Assembly: GCF_035083965.1 (NCBI RefSeq)
Contig: NC_089732.1
Coordinates: forward strand, 7,503,383 to 7,567,382
Length of the DNA stretch: 64,000 nt
Source: Branchiostoma lanceolatum
Lineage: Eukaryota > Chordata > Leptocardii > Amphioxiformes > Branchiostomatidae
Direction: 5' to 3'
A model generated the notes under the pieces. The model searched no databases. It was given only the letters and a program-made list of their open reading frames with translations, and was not told the origin of the DNA. The translations under genes and the position numbers were made by a program. Below, in pieces: positions 20,524 to 33,200 of this stretch (its first letter is position 1; each line of letters opens with the position of its first letter).

Positions 20524-23500
20524 ATGGCAATGGCGCACATCAACAGAAGACTAGCGATCACGGTCCTGGTGTCGTTTGTAGCAGGCATGGTAATTCAGAT
20601 GTTCTTCAACGCGTACGAAGTCAGCCTGTCCGAAGGTTGGCCGGCTATAACGCCATACTCCTGTCCGGTAAGGTTTAGGGTGGTAGGGAACTGCTCGTGC
20701 CTGGAGTTGCAGTCTCAGCTGTCCACGTGCCACCAAACAAAGTTCGTCACACAGTGAGTACTAATCTTTCATTTGTTTCAACCTTATATGACTGGCCTCA
20801 TTCAGCAACCTGTTAATTGCTCTTCAGCGTGTCACATAAGCACTGAGCCACAAGGAAGGCATGAATAATGTATTGCAGACAACTCGCCACCTGGTAGTTA
20901 ACCTGCCTATTCAACAGCAAATTATATTAAAGTTTGTCATGGAATGTTGATATGCTACAATTCACAGGATAACAACAGTGTGTTTCCGGGTCACCCTGCG
21001 AATTGCAGCATATCACCATTTAATGACAAACTTTTCTGTTCAATACGCCAGGTCTTAATCAACGCCAGGTGGTGTTACGTTGTCTGTAATCAAGTCACAT
21101 ATACCCAAATTCAAAGGGTTCTTATTACCAATACGTGAATCTCATCACTGTAATAGGAACGTTTCCATAAAGTAAGACTAATATGTTTCACTGATACCCC
21201 GCAGTGTAGTCGTCCACAAGATTTTCGATCGGGTGCCACTCTGTTCCGTACTGTGGAGACATAAAAACAGTTTCTTTTCTCCGCCTCCGAGCTCAAGTCG
21301 TTGTCTGTGTGCCCATTCTCTACATCATTTGTTTAAACAATCGTATGCTCAAACACATTTGTCTAACCCTGTGCTGAAGGCAGCCATCTTGGTCTCCATG
21401 GCTCTGAAATGGTCAGCCGAACTGTGGCTGATATGTGTCAGGGGCTTTGTATGCCGGGAAAAAGTGACCAAATGGGTCTGGCTGTACAGTGGCCTAAACA
21501 AAATGGTGTTCTGTTATAAAGGACTTAAGGAAATGTTATAAGTCGCTACTAGCAACTTATAACATTTTCTTGCTAGTCACTCTGTCGCCAGTAACGAATT
21601 CGTAAGGCTAAGTTGGGTATAGTTTTTTTTTCCTGTGACACTGGAAAATAATGTTGCTTGGCTGCGCAGTCACTCATTGCGCAGGAAGTTGGTACTCATT
21701 AACCCTGTTCAGACTTGTACGTGCTTTAGTAAAGTTTAGTAAACGAAGCAGCTAATCATGAGTTAATAATTAAGCGTACCGTACCACCCAGGCCAGGGGG
21801 TGGATGAATAATACTTGGCTGCGATCTTCTGCACATGGACAATAAAACAGCCAACTTTACAGCTTTGTTCCACAAACATGGTATAATATTTTTTTTCATT
21901 TCCTCTTGTACAGGTTCAAGTCATGCCATGTCCCTATACACAAGAGGAAGACGGGCATCAAGGGCCCAAAGAAAGTATTTTTAGACTGCGGTGCAAATGT
22001 TGCCTCCAGCGTTCAGCTGTTCAGGTATCATGCACTTGCCTTGTTTGAGTAGTGTAGACTTTTGCAGAAGCCCATACACAGAAGCAACATTGTGTACGTA
22101 CGTGGACCCTGACTACAAACTTGGACATGATGTGATACTATTTGTTATTTTATGTGTTCTCTCTTTCTGTCTATTAGAATACGGGTGATAATCAAGGGTT
22201 GATGACCCGCCCCGAGGTGTATATGGTGTCATAACGCCTGGCTATGTGCTTCGCTCACTCGCGCGATCGGTGCTTTTATTCGGTGGTTATAGCACATAGC
22301 CAGGCGTTATGACACCATATACACCGAGGAATAGGCGGGTCATTAACGTTATTATCATATAGCCTATCCAAAGTGACCCATATAAGAGTAGACAATTCCT
22401 GTATGACGCATAGATCCCTTATACTATTAAGAATGCATTTCAGAATTTACATTTGTCCTTTTTGTACAGAAGATGAAAGATTTCATTTTGAAACCCAAAA
22501 TTTCCACAGATGATATTCAATAACATTGCAATCTTGGCATGTCAAATCTTTTTCAAATCTATTCTATTATCTATCATCATCATTCCTCCCTGCTGGGTGT
22601 CCTTCTGATTAGTCAATGCTTTGGGCGGCTCCACTTACAGTTAGGGGTGAATTCTGTTTTCCGTTTAGATTTGACTTGTATTGAAATGGTTTATTCTATT
22701 TTGTCAGATCATATGCTTACAAAATATTTGATTTATTCTAAGATAGAAAACATTTTTGGGAACAAATAAACATTATACGAATGTTAAGTTAACGGAACGG
22801 GTGAACGGGTGTTTATGGCGTCATAACACATACGGAATGGAGGCCTCTGTTTGGTCGACGCCATCTGGGTATGTGATAATACGATAAAGCCCCTATCGAG
22901 TCAGTCATTTCATCACTACTCATATTTCAGACAATGACTGTGTGGTAGTTTTTGTATCATATCACATATCGAAATGCATCAATGAATACCAGTGGGTCCT
23001 GTATTTAGCTTATGTTGATGTTGGTGAGTTACATAATCTGTTAGACTAAAAAACGAAACACTTGCATAGACTCCAGGCTGTAAGTTTACCATGGTGTAAC
23101 AATGTTTATGAGACTCATATGTTCACCATTGCAGAGAAACGTACCCGGACGGCCATAACTACGTCATCCATTCGTTCGAGCTGGACGAGCGACTACAGCC
23201 GTACTTCGCTCCGTACTCCAACCACGTGCTTCACTGTCCAACAGCGGTCTCCGACAAAGACGGTATTGAAAAGATTTTAAAAATGACGGTAGACTCATTA
23301 GACAAATTGGTGCAGATGTCCCAATACTATACTGAAATTCTAAAGTTCGGGCTTCTTACATTGTACAAGTGGTCAAAACACCTAGCAGGATATAAAGTAA
23401 TCAATTTAAAAAGAACTTCTTAACGCGCACTTTCTAATGATGAGTGGAATGTGTTTCAGGAGAGATGACGGCATTTTCTGAATCGGCCTGGTCCCCAGAC

Positions 23501-26500
23501 AAGGGGAAAAACAACGGCAGAGACATGCAGTGGGGAGGGGGGTCGCTGTTCGTTAGTGAAGACGAGAAAAAGGACACCGAAACTGGAGGGACGAGAAAAC
23601 TGTCTTACCGTAAAAAGGTGCCAACGGTAGACCTGTCCAGGTGGATACAGTCGAACTTTGCAGTTGAAGATGAAATAGGTAGGACTAGTTATTGTTCTGT
23701 GTTACAAACATTGAGTAGACCATGTATGCCGAAGGTTTTTTGGTCGTTTGCCCTTACTGATGTCAGAGAAACAGACGAAATATTTATTTTCTCTATTTGA
23801 ATATACCTTGGTCATTAAAACATCTCTAATCAGTAATATATTTGCATATGAATGATAACAAGGTTGATCAAATGTATACGTCGTTAAACCTTGTATCTAC
23901 TTCATATCTTGCTCACACAGAATCCCGAAGAGTTGATGGAAGCCAGGGGAATGGAAGCCATGTTAAAGATGCTCTATCTAATTCAGATCCCCGGCATTTT
24001 TCATGACATAAATACGACCCCCTATAAACTATTGGGTTTATGGCTTCCTTTCCTATCATCATACACTAGAAACAATTGCAACACACCGAAGTGTCGATCA
24101 CTATTCTATTCTGCAGTGTTCAAGCTCGACGTCGAAGGAGCAGAGTATGGCATTCTCAAGAAGATGCTGAAAGAAGACACCTTCCGCTGGATTGACAAGT
24201 AGGGACATAAAGCCCATTTCAAAGTATAACCAAAAGAATAGCATACCAAAGAATTGTATATACCCATTTTACCATACTTTGGTAATGACAAAATCCTACA
24301 GACTAAGATTCTTGGAAAAACATCAACTCAAGAATCTTGCGCCGCGTACAACAAAACTATATTCAGGACTACCCCCCCCTATCATTTGTAACAGTACACT
24401 GACTTCGATATGCGTGTATCTTCATCGATCAGTCCAAAATGGCAACCACGTAAAGATATACTGTTTCATAACTGAAATGATTAAGAATGGATGACTAAGA
24501 TTCATTGAAGTTCCATAGGATTGTGGGTAATGTCAAAGGTTAATATTCCTAACAAATAAACATGATCTATTTGGTTTCTGCAAAACATGCCAAAGAAATG
24601 TTGACAAGTTAGGGGCCTTGATTTTTTCCCTATGCACATGCGCATTAACACTTGACTTGAAACGGTTAACTAGCTTATCAGATATGAGAATACATTGTGC
24701 GAATGTATGATACGTCTTGTACTTTCTCCTTTAACCTTAAATGTATTCTAAATTTAAACAGAATGTGGTGGCCGTTTGTCGTTGTTAAATCTGCAGGTTT
24801 TACGGTGAGTTCCATCCCTGGCAGCCAACAGGACTAAGCAACAGGGAGAAGAGCCAGTTGTTGGACGAGCTGACGCAGAAGAAGATCACACAGCTGTCGT
24901 GGGCGGCAGAAGTGCTTGATTACCAGGACATCGAGGAGCTGCACGAGTCAAAGGTTAGAAATAATGTATACATGTTGAGGTCTAAAAATGTTTACATGTG
25001 TAGGGAATGTAAATGTGTAAAAAATGTATACATGTAAATGTCTAAAAATGTATACAGCAAATGTCTAAAAAACGCATACATGTAAAGATATAAAATGTCT
25101 AAAAATGTATACAGTAAAGGTCTAAAAAATGCATACATGCAAAGATATAAAATGTGTACATGTTAAGGTCTAAAAATGTATACATGTAAAGGTCTAAATA
25201 TGTATACATGTAAAGGTCTAAAAAATGTTAACATGTAAAGGTCTGAAAATGTATACATGTAAATGTCTAAAAAATGTATCCATGTAAAGGTCTAAAAATG
25301 TATGCAAAGTCATGTAAAGGTCTAAAAATGTATACATGTAAAGGTCGAAAACTACGCGTTGTTGTCAGAAGAAAGATAACCTTTATTGGTAGAAAGACGC
25401 CAATATAGACTCTGTAAGAAATTAGAAATTAGAATAATATATGGTAGGTTGCATTACATCGATGAAGGTTAGACATCCAGGTAGTAAGATACACAAGCTT
25501 AAGATTACAGTTACTCAAGCAACTGGACAATTCTGCAAAATGTAAGACGTTCACTCTTGCTGATGTAGGTTGCGCTGTGTCTCCGGCCTTCTTCGGGTTG
25601 AATGACTAGATACTTCCATCACGTGACCCGCAGATAACTGATTTGATTACTATCTGGAGACCCAAGTTCATACCTGCCTTTGGTGACTATGAATCCCTTC
25701 TATAAGATGGTTTGCACATGTTTAGGAATAATCCATGTATACTTGATTAGGTCCCACGTGGAACCAGCGGTACAGCCGGGACTATCTACCGGTCGTGTGG
25801 AGTCGGTAGCCCGTCTGTTCCCGGCCGTGTGTCCCTGGTGATAGAGGTGGGCATGAACGCGAAGATGGCGCACAGGCTGATCGAAACCATCCGAGCTTAC
25901 AGGGCTTACATTCCCATCAGGTATGAAGAAGTTGATATAAAAAAGTGTTAACACGATACCTATGCAATTGTAGCGATTAAAAAAAAAACTATGTTTGCGT
26001 ATTATTAGTAATATTCGATTCAGCTAAAGGAATAAGTACGAATATCTCTATCAAGTACCTGCATCGTTTTATTGTGCACGTGTATGATCACATTCTTTGA
26101 CATAATGGTCTTTGAAACTAGTCCATTTGGGTACACGTTTCGCGAAAAGTAAGTAACTATTAATAAAGTGTAACTAAATGTGAGTGTATAGAACAGTGAT
26201 CGGAAACAACAAATGTACGCAACTCTCTGTTGAATGAATACGATTTTCAGCATATTTGTGTACGGAGACTTTACCGAGCTTTATCCCGAGATGATCTTAA
26301 ACTGGTCCCTGAACCACACCATCGGGGTCCGAGAGGGACACCCGTACCCGCCGGGACACTTCGACATGATCAACCCGAGTTGGATCCGCACGAACCTCAT
26401 CATTAGTGTGCTCCGGTCAGTTTTGGAACCTCATTTTGTTTTTGTGCCTTATCATCCTTTGTGTTACATGTAAAATATCAAGATGTCGTTGTGGAATAAT

Positions 26501-28219
26501 GCTAGCCTGGGTGCCAGCCTTATTCTGTTGGTCGCTTCTGTGGCTTATGCCTCCGCCAGGACCTCCTACGGGTGTATGGATCGTAGAATTTGACAGAAAA
26601 AAGAATAATTAGCCAGTAGAATCAGTCCACGGTGAAGATCATTTGCTCGTGTAGACTAACTGCGCCTGCAAATGAAACCCTCGGGTGGCCAGACTTTCCT
26701 GGCAAATATTCTCCCTATAGCTGGCGTAGTTAGTCTGGTAGAGGCTATCTGTAGCTACAGAAGCGACCGAGAGAGCGGAGTAAAGCTAATAACAAATCAT
26801 GACCATAGCATGTTCAGAACACAAGATTTGAAAAGCGTAAGTTCCCCTGAAGTACCATATCGCTAGGGGGCCCAAAATCTAATCATTTCAAGGTCTTACA
26901 CAGACCTACCCACCTACAGAATATGAAGACAATACATTCAGGCATTGTTGAGTTATCGTACCATGGACTTTTATATTCCTGTGCAATTCCTAGAATTCTT
27001 GCAAACTGCACACAATATATATACCAATTTGGCTCGCCCCTGAGGCGTCGACAAAAAGGCTGGCACGTGCACCCAGGCTACAGTAATGCTGGCAACATAC
27101 TGCCTGCTTTCATCGCATTGCATTGCATTGTCCTTTTGTATTGCTGATCATGACTAGCATCAATGTCCAAAATATCACATATACTTTATCAAACGAAATC
27201 ACAAACCCTTTCATGCATGTTCTAACTCTTACCACATTTTCTCATTCGCGATGATACTGTACTTCAGTCTCCACGAGCTTAGTCTACAGCCGGCGTTCTA
27301 CCTTCCCGCCAGCACTCGTAGGGACATCACGCGCCCTGCGGCACTGAGAGACCTGCGCGTCGTGTATCCAACCGCACGGTTCCCTCCAACTAAAGGTTTG
27401 TACACGTCAAAACATCCAGGACTTTGGTATCACTTTGCTCCAAAATAGTAGGAGGTACATACAGACCTTCAGAGATCCCCACACCTTAAACAGGGTAACA
27501 TGATGATCGTATTTTACTACGTTCAATATTCAGCGTACATTTTGAAGAGTTAGGAGCATGGATTACATGGTTGAATGTGTGTGATGGCCAAAATATATCA
27601 GCTCTTAGCTTGTTGTTAGTCGTTGATAGATAATAACCATTTGCACATGGCCATGGCCAAAATATATCAGCTCTTAGCTTGTTGTTAGTCGTTGATAGAT
27701 AATAACCATTTTCACATGGCCATGGCCAAAATATATCAGCTCTTAGCTTGTTGTTAGTCGTTGATAGATAATAACCATTTGCACATATACATTCACAGCC
27801 TTGGCTGCCTTTCGGTTTGACCAATGATTTAAATAAGTATGAATAGGTAATACCTGAAATATGTAAAGGTGGTAAAACGGAACTATATGTCAAAACCCTT
27901 GTGGTATGCACGAACTCGTCATATTTGCTGAATGATTTGTTTCCTTTTTTGTCAGGTATTGAAACAAAACATGAGTGTTCTTCTTTCACATGCAGGGACT
28001 CTGCTCACCTATAACAACTACTACTACTACCGAAGCGTCGAGCGCGTGCCCAAAGCTTTGCGCATGCTCAGTACAGCTCTCGGCCAGAACGGAGGTATCG
28101 TGAGCCTCGACTCTGATCACCCGGACAGCTACATGATCGCCGTGTTCCTCCTGGACTATCTGGTAGAGAACTCTGGTTTTCAACTAGTTGGAATTAATGA
28201 CTGTGTAGCAGGGTTCTAA
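20524..28219 (+). CDS. Type II membrane FkbM methyltransferase + NodB-like domain
   Basis: Ten exons with consistent phases: 20524-20753, 21914-22024, 23135-23262, 23460-23678, 24117-24198, 24797-24953, 25751-25920, 26251-26415, 27268-27395, 27996-28219; 537 residues. Residues about 10-27 form one transmembrane anchor with a short basic N-terminus, followed by a Cys-rich stem. Residues about 90-275 fit FkbM-family SAM-dependent methyltransferases: VFLDCGANVASS (motif I), an acidic FELD strand end, PTVDLS, and KLDVEGAEYGILKKM. Residues about 330-535 have the strand-by-strand layout of a NodB polysaccharide deacetylase (SIFVYGDFTELYPE, NHTIGVREGH, AFYLPAS, GGIVSLDSDHP, FQLVGINDC), but the TFDDG acid pair, the first metal His and the Arg are replaced. 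A Golgi glycan methyltransferase with an inactive glycan-binding domain is the inference. ATGs at 20524 and 20530 are both possible starts. Confidence 0.85.
22196..22357. mobile_element. Foldback/MITE-like element
   Basis: Perfect 34-bp arms at 22216-22249 and 22292-22325 (GGTGTATATGGTGTC... and its complement). Outside them GACCCGCC pairs with GGCGGGTC, and the outermost TGATAAT pairs with ATTATCA, giving an element of about 162 bp. It is non-coding and lies in the FkbM gene intron. No convincing target-site duplication was seen. A partial relative is at about 22798-22875 ('gggtgtttatggcgtcataac'). Confidence 0.75.
24955..25350 (+). repeat. Intronic minisatellite, about 24-bp unit
   Basis: Units approximating AATGTATACATGTAAAGGTC plus TAAA recur about 15 times with variable length and base changes. 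They begin directly at the 3' edge of the coding exon that ends at 24953. They are non-coding. The dominant ATGTATACAT core is palindromic. Confidence 0.85.
26530..26768. repeat. Nested imperfect foldback in an intron
   Basis: GGTCGCTTCTGTGGCT (26530-26545) pairs with AGCTACAGAAGCGACC (26753-26768) with one mismatch. Inside it, AGACTAACTGCGCC (26653-26666) pairs with GGCGTAGTTAGTCT (26723-26736) with one mismatch. This looks like a decayed MITE or nested MITEs. No target-site duplication is clear. Confidence 0.5.
27586..27790. repeat. Three tandem copies of a 69-bp unit
   Basis: GGCCAAAATATATCAGCTCT recurs at 27586, 27655 and 27724 with near-identical units. Because 69 is divisible by three, the minus strand stays open and would encode a 23-residue repeat, but nothing supports expression. 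It lies in the last intron of the FkbM-NodB gene. Confidence 0.9.
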
Positions 28220-28282
28220 TCATAAAGCAGTAGTCACACTCGTGTCCAGCACCGGATATTAGCCATAGGTTTATGATCTCGC

Positions 28283-28650
28283 TGTTGCCAAGAATGCAGG
28301 ACTGCCCCCGGATGTACTCACAAACATTTACCTGTCTTTTATTCGACCTATCTTAGAACACGCTAGCCCGGCATGGGGAGCTGACGCTGTATAATAAGAA
28401 CTAATCTACTACTATCCGATTGCAGTTAACTTCGAATTTACCCAGATTGTTTTGGGACAACATATCGATGATTTGTTTTGACTGTTTTAATCATGTTTGT
28501 TCGCATGTGATATGCGTAATTTTGATACTATGTAATGTAACGATCAATTTTATGTAACTATCAACACATTTCATGTTAAATTTCATGTAAACATGAGGAT
28601 ACAACATGCAAGGTTGATTGTGATAAATCTGAATCTGAATCGCGTTAGGG
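28283..28650 (+). mobile_element. Non-LTR retrotransposon 3' relic
   Basis: Positions 28312-28392 read LPPDVLTNIYLSFIRPILEH followed by ASPAW, a hallmark of the region after the reverse-transcriptase core of CR1/L2-like LINEs (Y..fIRPILeya...W). An AT-rich tail follows, with 'aaatctgaatctgaatc' at about 28625-28641, a typical LINE end. There is no intact ORF. It lies in the probable 3' UTR of the preceding gene; a possible AATAAA for that gene is at 28721. Confidence 0.7.
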
Positions 28651-29125
28651 TCTAAAACAAACAATTTTCGTCTGGTCTGAGAAATGCCGCTTTCTATGTC
28701 ATGTGCCTCAAGCTCAACAGAATAAACTTTTTTAGAATTTACAGTTGCCATGTCTCTGTTATTGTGTTGGCTCTCTATATATATCTCACGGTGGTGACGT
28801 TAACAACCTTGCTTGGCTCCTTTGTTCTGCGCGCTCTTGTGACGCCATATCATCACCGATTTGGGCAATTTCTAGCTTCCAGAATTTTATCATCATCATC
28901 ATCATTATCAAATTCTTATCATTCTGATCATTATTCCTATAACCCGGTATGGCGATGGGAACACCATTGTCTGAGTATGCATAAAAAGACCCTCTCCACG
29001 TTAGGCTAACGTGCTTCGTGGCTTGTGTTTCGGAGAAGGTTTTCTAGTTCTTCGTCTGGTCGATGTACAGGATCATAACATTCAAGTTTTTGCAGAAATC
29101 ACGTTCTCCCCAGCGCCTTCTGTAC

Positions 29126-29477
29126 GGTAACCGGTTGTTTCGCTACATTGTCAGTTCGCTACAGTCGTTTCGTTCGCTACATGACTACATGTCATTAGTT
29201 GTTTCGCTACATGGCACAAAGTTATTTCGCTACATGGTACAAGTTCTTTCGCTACACGGTACAACTTCTATCGCTAAATGTGAATGTTATTTCTCTAGAT
29301 TGACTAGTAACATAGAATGGTACTACAAAACTTATGTATTGTCAGTGAATGGAATCGGGCATCCGCGGAAAATTTTTAAGGTGTTTGAAGAGCTTTGTGT
29401 CATGTAGCGAAACGACTTGCCATGTAGCGAAAAGTACTGTAGCGAACTGCCAATGTAGCGAAAAAAAAACTGTAACC
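29126..29477. mobile_element. 352-bp MITE with inverted subterminal arrays
   Basis: The left end GGTAACCGG...TTTCGCTACAT...CAGTTCGCTACAG is matched in inverse orientation at the right end (CTGTAGCGAACTG...ATGTAGCGAAA...CTGTAACC). The 8-bp direct repeat TTCTGTAC flanks it (29118-29125 and 29478-29485). Inside the left third, TTTCGCTACATGG-like motifs recur about seven times in plus orientation; the right end carries about four in minus orientation. There is no coding sequence. The 8-bp duplication suggests an hAT- or P-like mobiliser; this is inference. Confidence 0.85.
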
Positions 29478-29489
29478 TTCTGTACCACT

Positions 29490-30227
29490 AAACTAGGCAC
29501 CAGTACCCCCCATGTATTCCCATCAGCCTCTCACAAGCATATCGGCCGTATTGATGTTTTTCGACGCCAAACGGGCGTAAACAATAGTTGTTTCTATATA
29601 TGTTATAATCAGGTCAACTTACGTTTGCAGTTGAAGTCATATCTGAAGGAATGAACCTGCCTTCCTTCAAAAATCGCCACTGGGCGCCCCCCTCCCCATT
29701 GAGTGATAGACAGGTATTCACGTCAGTTTCGTGACCGTAAAATGAATGAGAACATGCTTCCAGTCACCCGAGACAATGCCGTTATGTAATCTGCAGGCAG
29801 ACTTTGTGAGGGAGAATTGTGACGTTTGCTCGGCTACCCTGTGTTTGTGACCAACAGTTGGGAGGGAGGGTTGTGCGTCTAAGAAAAACAGAATATCCCG
29901 GGTAGCCAGAAAACGTTCATGTTTTACCTCCTTTATACGTCTTGGAGAAAACATTGTGTGTCGTCAAAACGTTAACACAAAGTCGCTATGTACATACATG
30001 TACTTAATGTTTCTTAGTCACGGTGGTCCACTCATCAGAGCAGAAAGAAGACTTCAAACCCGTCGAGTAAGATCTCTCTCGTGACGTCACACCAGGAAGT
30101 GATTATAGAAAACCCAGTCCACGCGAAGAATTAGCCCAGAAAGGAGGAAGCTCTGTACGTAGACAGGACTGGGGAAAATTTCTCGATTCAGTCAGAGAGG
30201 AGTGGAGTTAACGTTGTATCCTGCACC
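29490..30227. other. Intergenic region and 5' flank of the receptor gene
   Basis: No separate gene was recognised. The segment about 30060-30227 contains 'cgtgacgtcac' (a CRE-like TGACGTCA at 30080-30090) and leads without a visible intron to the ATG at 30228, so it probably holds the promoter and 5' UTR of the receptor phosphatase gene. Confidence 0.4.
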
Positions 30228-33200
30228 ATGGAAGTGTTTCGTACAAGTAAAGGGCAGGCGTTACGTGTGCTGTCACTTCTCGAACTACTACTCTGCCTGT
30301 CTCCAGTGGTCTCAGGTACGTGTACTTCTATACAGTACTTTGTGAGAATATGACCATTGTCAACCGTAGGCCAGGATAACAATTGAAAGATGGCCTCATT
30401 CGATACTTTGAGGTCTGCATGTTTTATAACGCCAATCGTGTCGTAGATATAGCCACCTGACCCCCTCCCCCCAAGACTGACTTAGTACGCCGTCCTACCA
30501 AACGTTTAGTTGAATGTGTTTGTGGGGTAGAGGGTTCCTATGTTGGTTGGGATGGAAACAACAGCACTGTACAAAAACAGGAACTTCTATTTGGGATTTT
30601 GAAAGCAAGTGTTTTTACGACGTATTGATACAGCGTAAGTGTTTAATTTGTATTGTGCTTACGGAATAAATGTTGATTTTGAAGATGGCAGAAAATTACA
30701 GAAAATAATGGTCTTCCTGCTATCAGGGTATATACGAGTACACACTGACGAATTTTAATAAACCTTCTATTTGTATCCGTTGTATAGCCACTGAAAATAT
30801 CTTGAGATATTTAATTTCTACGTGGTATGTTACTGTGTTTGTATACTAAATCTACAGTTGTGACAAAAATTTCAACTCAGTTTCGTATGACCTAAACCAG
30901 TCACTTCCTCTTACTTCCTTATTTGCGCTGGGCGTGACACAGTTATGTCTCCAAGGTCAGACCATGAGGCCCACATGTTGGGTGCATATATTGGATGGAT
31001 AATTTTGGCACAACACGTTCAAACTACGTTCTAGAAAATCTCAAACAACTCAAGTTGATAACCTGCGATAGAATGCAACTACATAACGAAATTGACTGAT
31101 GTTGTGTATCATTGTTTACCACTTGTCTATCAAGTTGTGTGCCAGTGTGACAGGTCAATTGTTTCTAGATGATGTTTCAGGAATGGTTTTTGAAGATGTA
31201 CAAAGTGATTGACTTCTGTATGACAGCGTTATTTGTTGGGATAAAGTTTTCCCAGAGAGATATAGAGTTTGAAACGATCCCCTTGGTGGATCCTTTGTAT
31301 CTACATGTACATCCTTGTACCAATTGCAGTGTATATCGGAAATGACTCGGAAATAATCTGGCGCGCGGTATCATAACAAGTGAAAACGTGAAAGAGGTCA
31401 AGTTTGAAAAGACTAGAATAGGAGTAGAAATATAACTGGCGTTTAAAATGATCTATAGGCATTTTCCGGGGATGTTGAGATCGTGTTACGTTTTTACGAG
31501 GCTTCTGCATTTTCTTTAATTTAACTTCTCCTTTTCTACCCCCCTCCCTACCTACCCTTTTTCAAGATTGTTGGCCAAGCATATTCGTGTACCTTTGTTA
31601 GAGAGGATTTTACAATTCTCTTCCAATGAGTCATCTCACCCGAACGGTGTAAACATGAATTGCATACCACGTCATGGAAGTTTAGGATAGTCACTTCCCA
31701 TGACGCCACAAGGAAGTAAATTCCGAACCCTAATAGCAATAATATGGCTTTCAGGTTATATAAGGAAGTACTGCTATGAATCAATAGAGACCGTCCTAGT
31801 TCTTGTCTACAAAAGAAAGAGGTACTTGGAATATTGTATATAAGTATAAATAGATCTGGGATCAGTGGCATGGGGTTCTCGGTGTCTTAAGTCAATACCA
31901 GGCGCCTCTTGTCATGTTGCAACTCTTGACTTTTCTGGTCTGCGTATATACCAAGGCTTACAGGTCAGTGTGGCAAATTTAAAGACAAAAACATGAATAT
32001 GAAATGACACACGTATTTTCGTCGTCTTTTTAGAATGCTGTTGGTTGTTTATAATGTGTAAGATTAGTGTATACATCTGCGACAAATGTACACTTCCCCA
32101 AACAAGACCATACTGCTGTTGTCCTATTTCAAACTTATTTGTATCACCCTGAGTATATCCCTACCAAAGGTAAGACGTACTGATTCACAGGCAATGGTGC
32201 GTATCAGCCCCAGTTTACCAAACATGCCATACAAGGGATAACTATCTATACGATGTACTGACAAGTACAATTGAGTTGCCGTGAGAAAACATTGGAAGTT
32301 GACCAGGCGTGACACTCCTGTACACAGAAAGGGGAACATGCCTGGGGCATTTGACCTGTTCAGCAAACTTAATATTAGTACAGTACGGCATTGTGCTCGC
32401 TTGGACAGTACGCCTATCAGCTGTAACTTGAACGTCTAGATGTTCCAGTTTAGCGATTATGTTCGTAAACGTACCTGGGCACTAGCAACAAACAGAGAGA
32501 AGATCAGGAAGTCAATATCATTGAAAAGTCTCACGGTACTAGGCTCAAATATTTGGAAGCCGTTGAAACCCTGAGAAGTGATGGTTGTGCTCTATTTTGG
32601 TCAAAACAGCGGGAATACTTTAGTTCCCACGAACACATACATATAAAGATACACACATAAAACAAGACCATAGCATATCCAGGCCAAAAGGTACAAAGAC
32701 CGGAAGTTCTGCTGCAGTACCAAGGTCAGTTAGGTCCCACACCTGGGGGGGGGGCAAAATCTGTTAATTGACGAACAAAATTGTATAGGTATGCTGGTAT
32801 ATTGGCGGACACAAGTGTCTTTGTTTTGGGCATACAGTAACAAGACGTTTACATGTTATTTTGCTTACCCCCCCTTTAATTTACACGTGAGGCGGCGACC
32901 TCGTCGCAACCGCTAAGCGACCAAAGATTTGACGGTTCGCTCAACAAATGCCATACATCAAGAACAAATCTTTTAAACTTTTTTTATGTTTTGTTGTCTT
33001 TCAAATAATACTTTTTACAAGATGAAGGGCACACGAATCCACTTTTGTTCGCGATACGGTCCTTCGGCGATCGTCGTCAAGTCGAAATGTAAAACACATA
33101 GCTAGCGGCGCCAACTGTGTGTAGACTGTGTTGGAGATAACGTCAAGTCTTATTTTCTACATTGTGTCATTTTCATTCTATGAACTTAAGTCATTGTCAT

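Noticed and set aside
29063-29407. Open frame of 114 codons
   Set aside because: It lies across the 352-bp MITE and its flank; the sequence is repeated motif, not protein.
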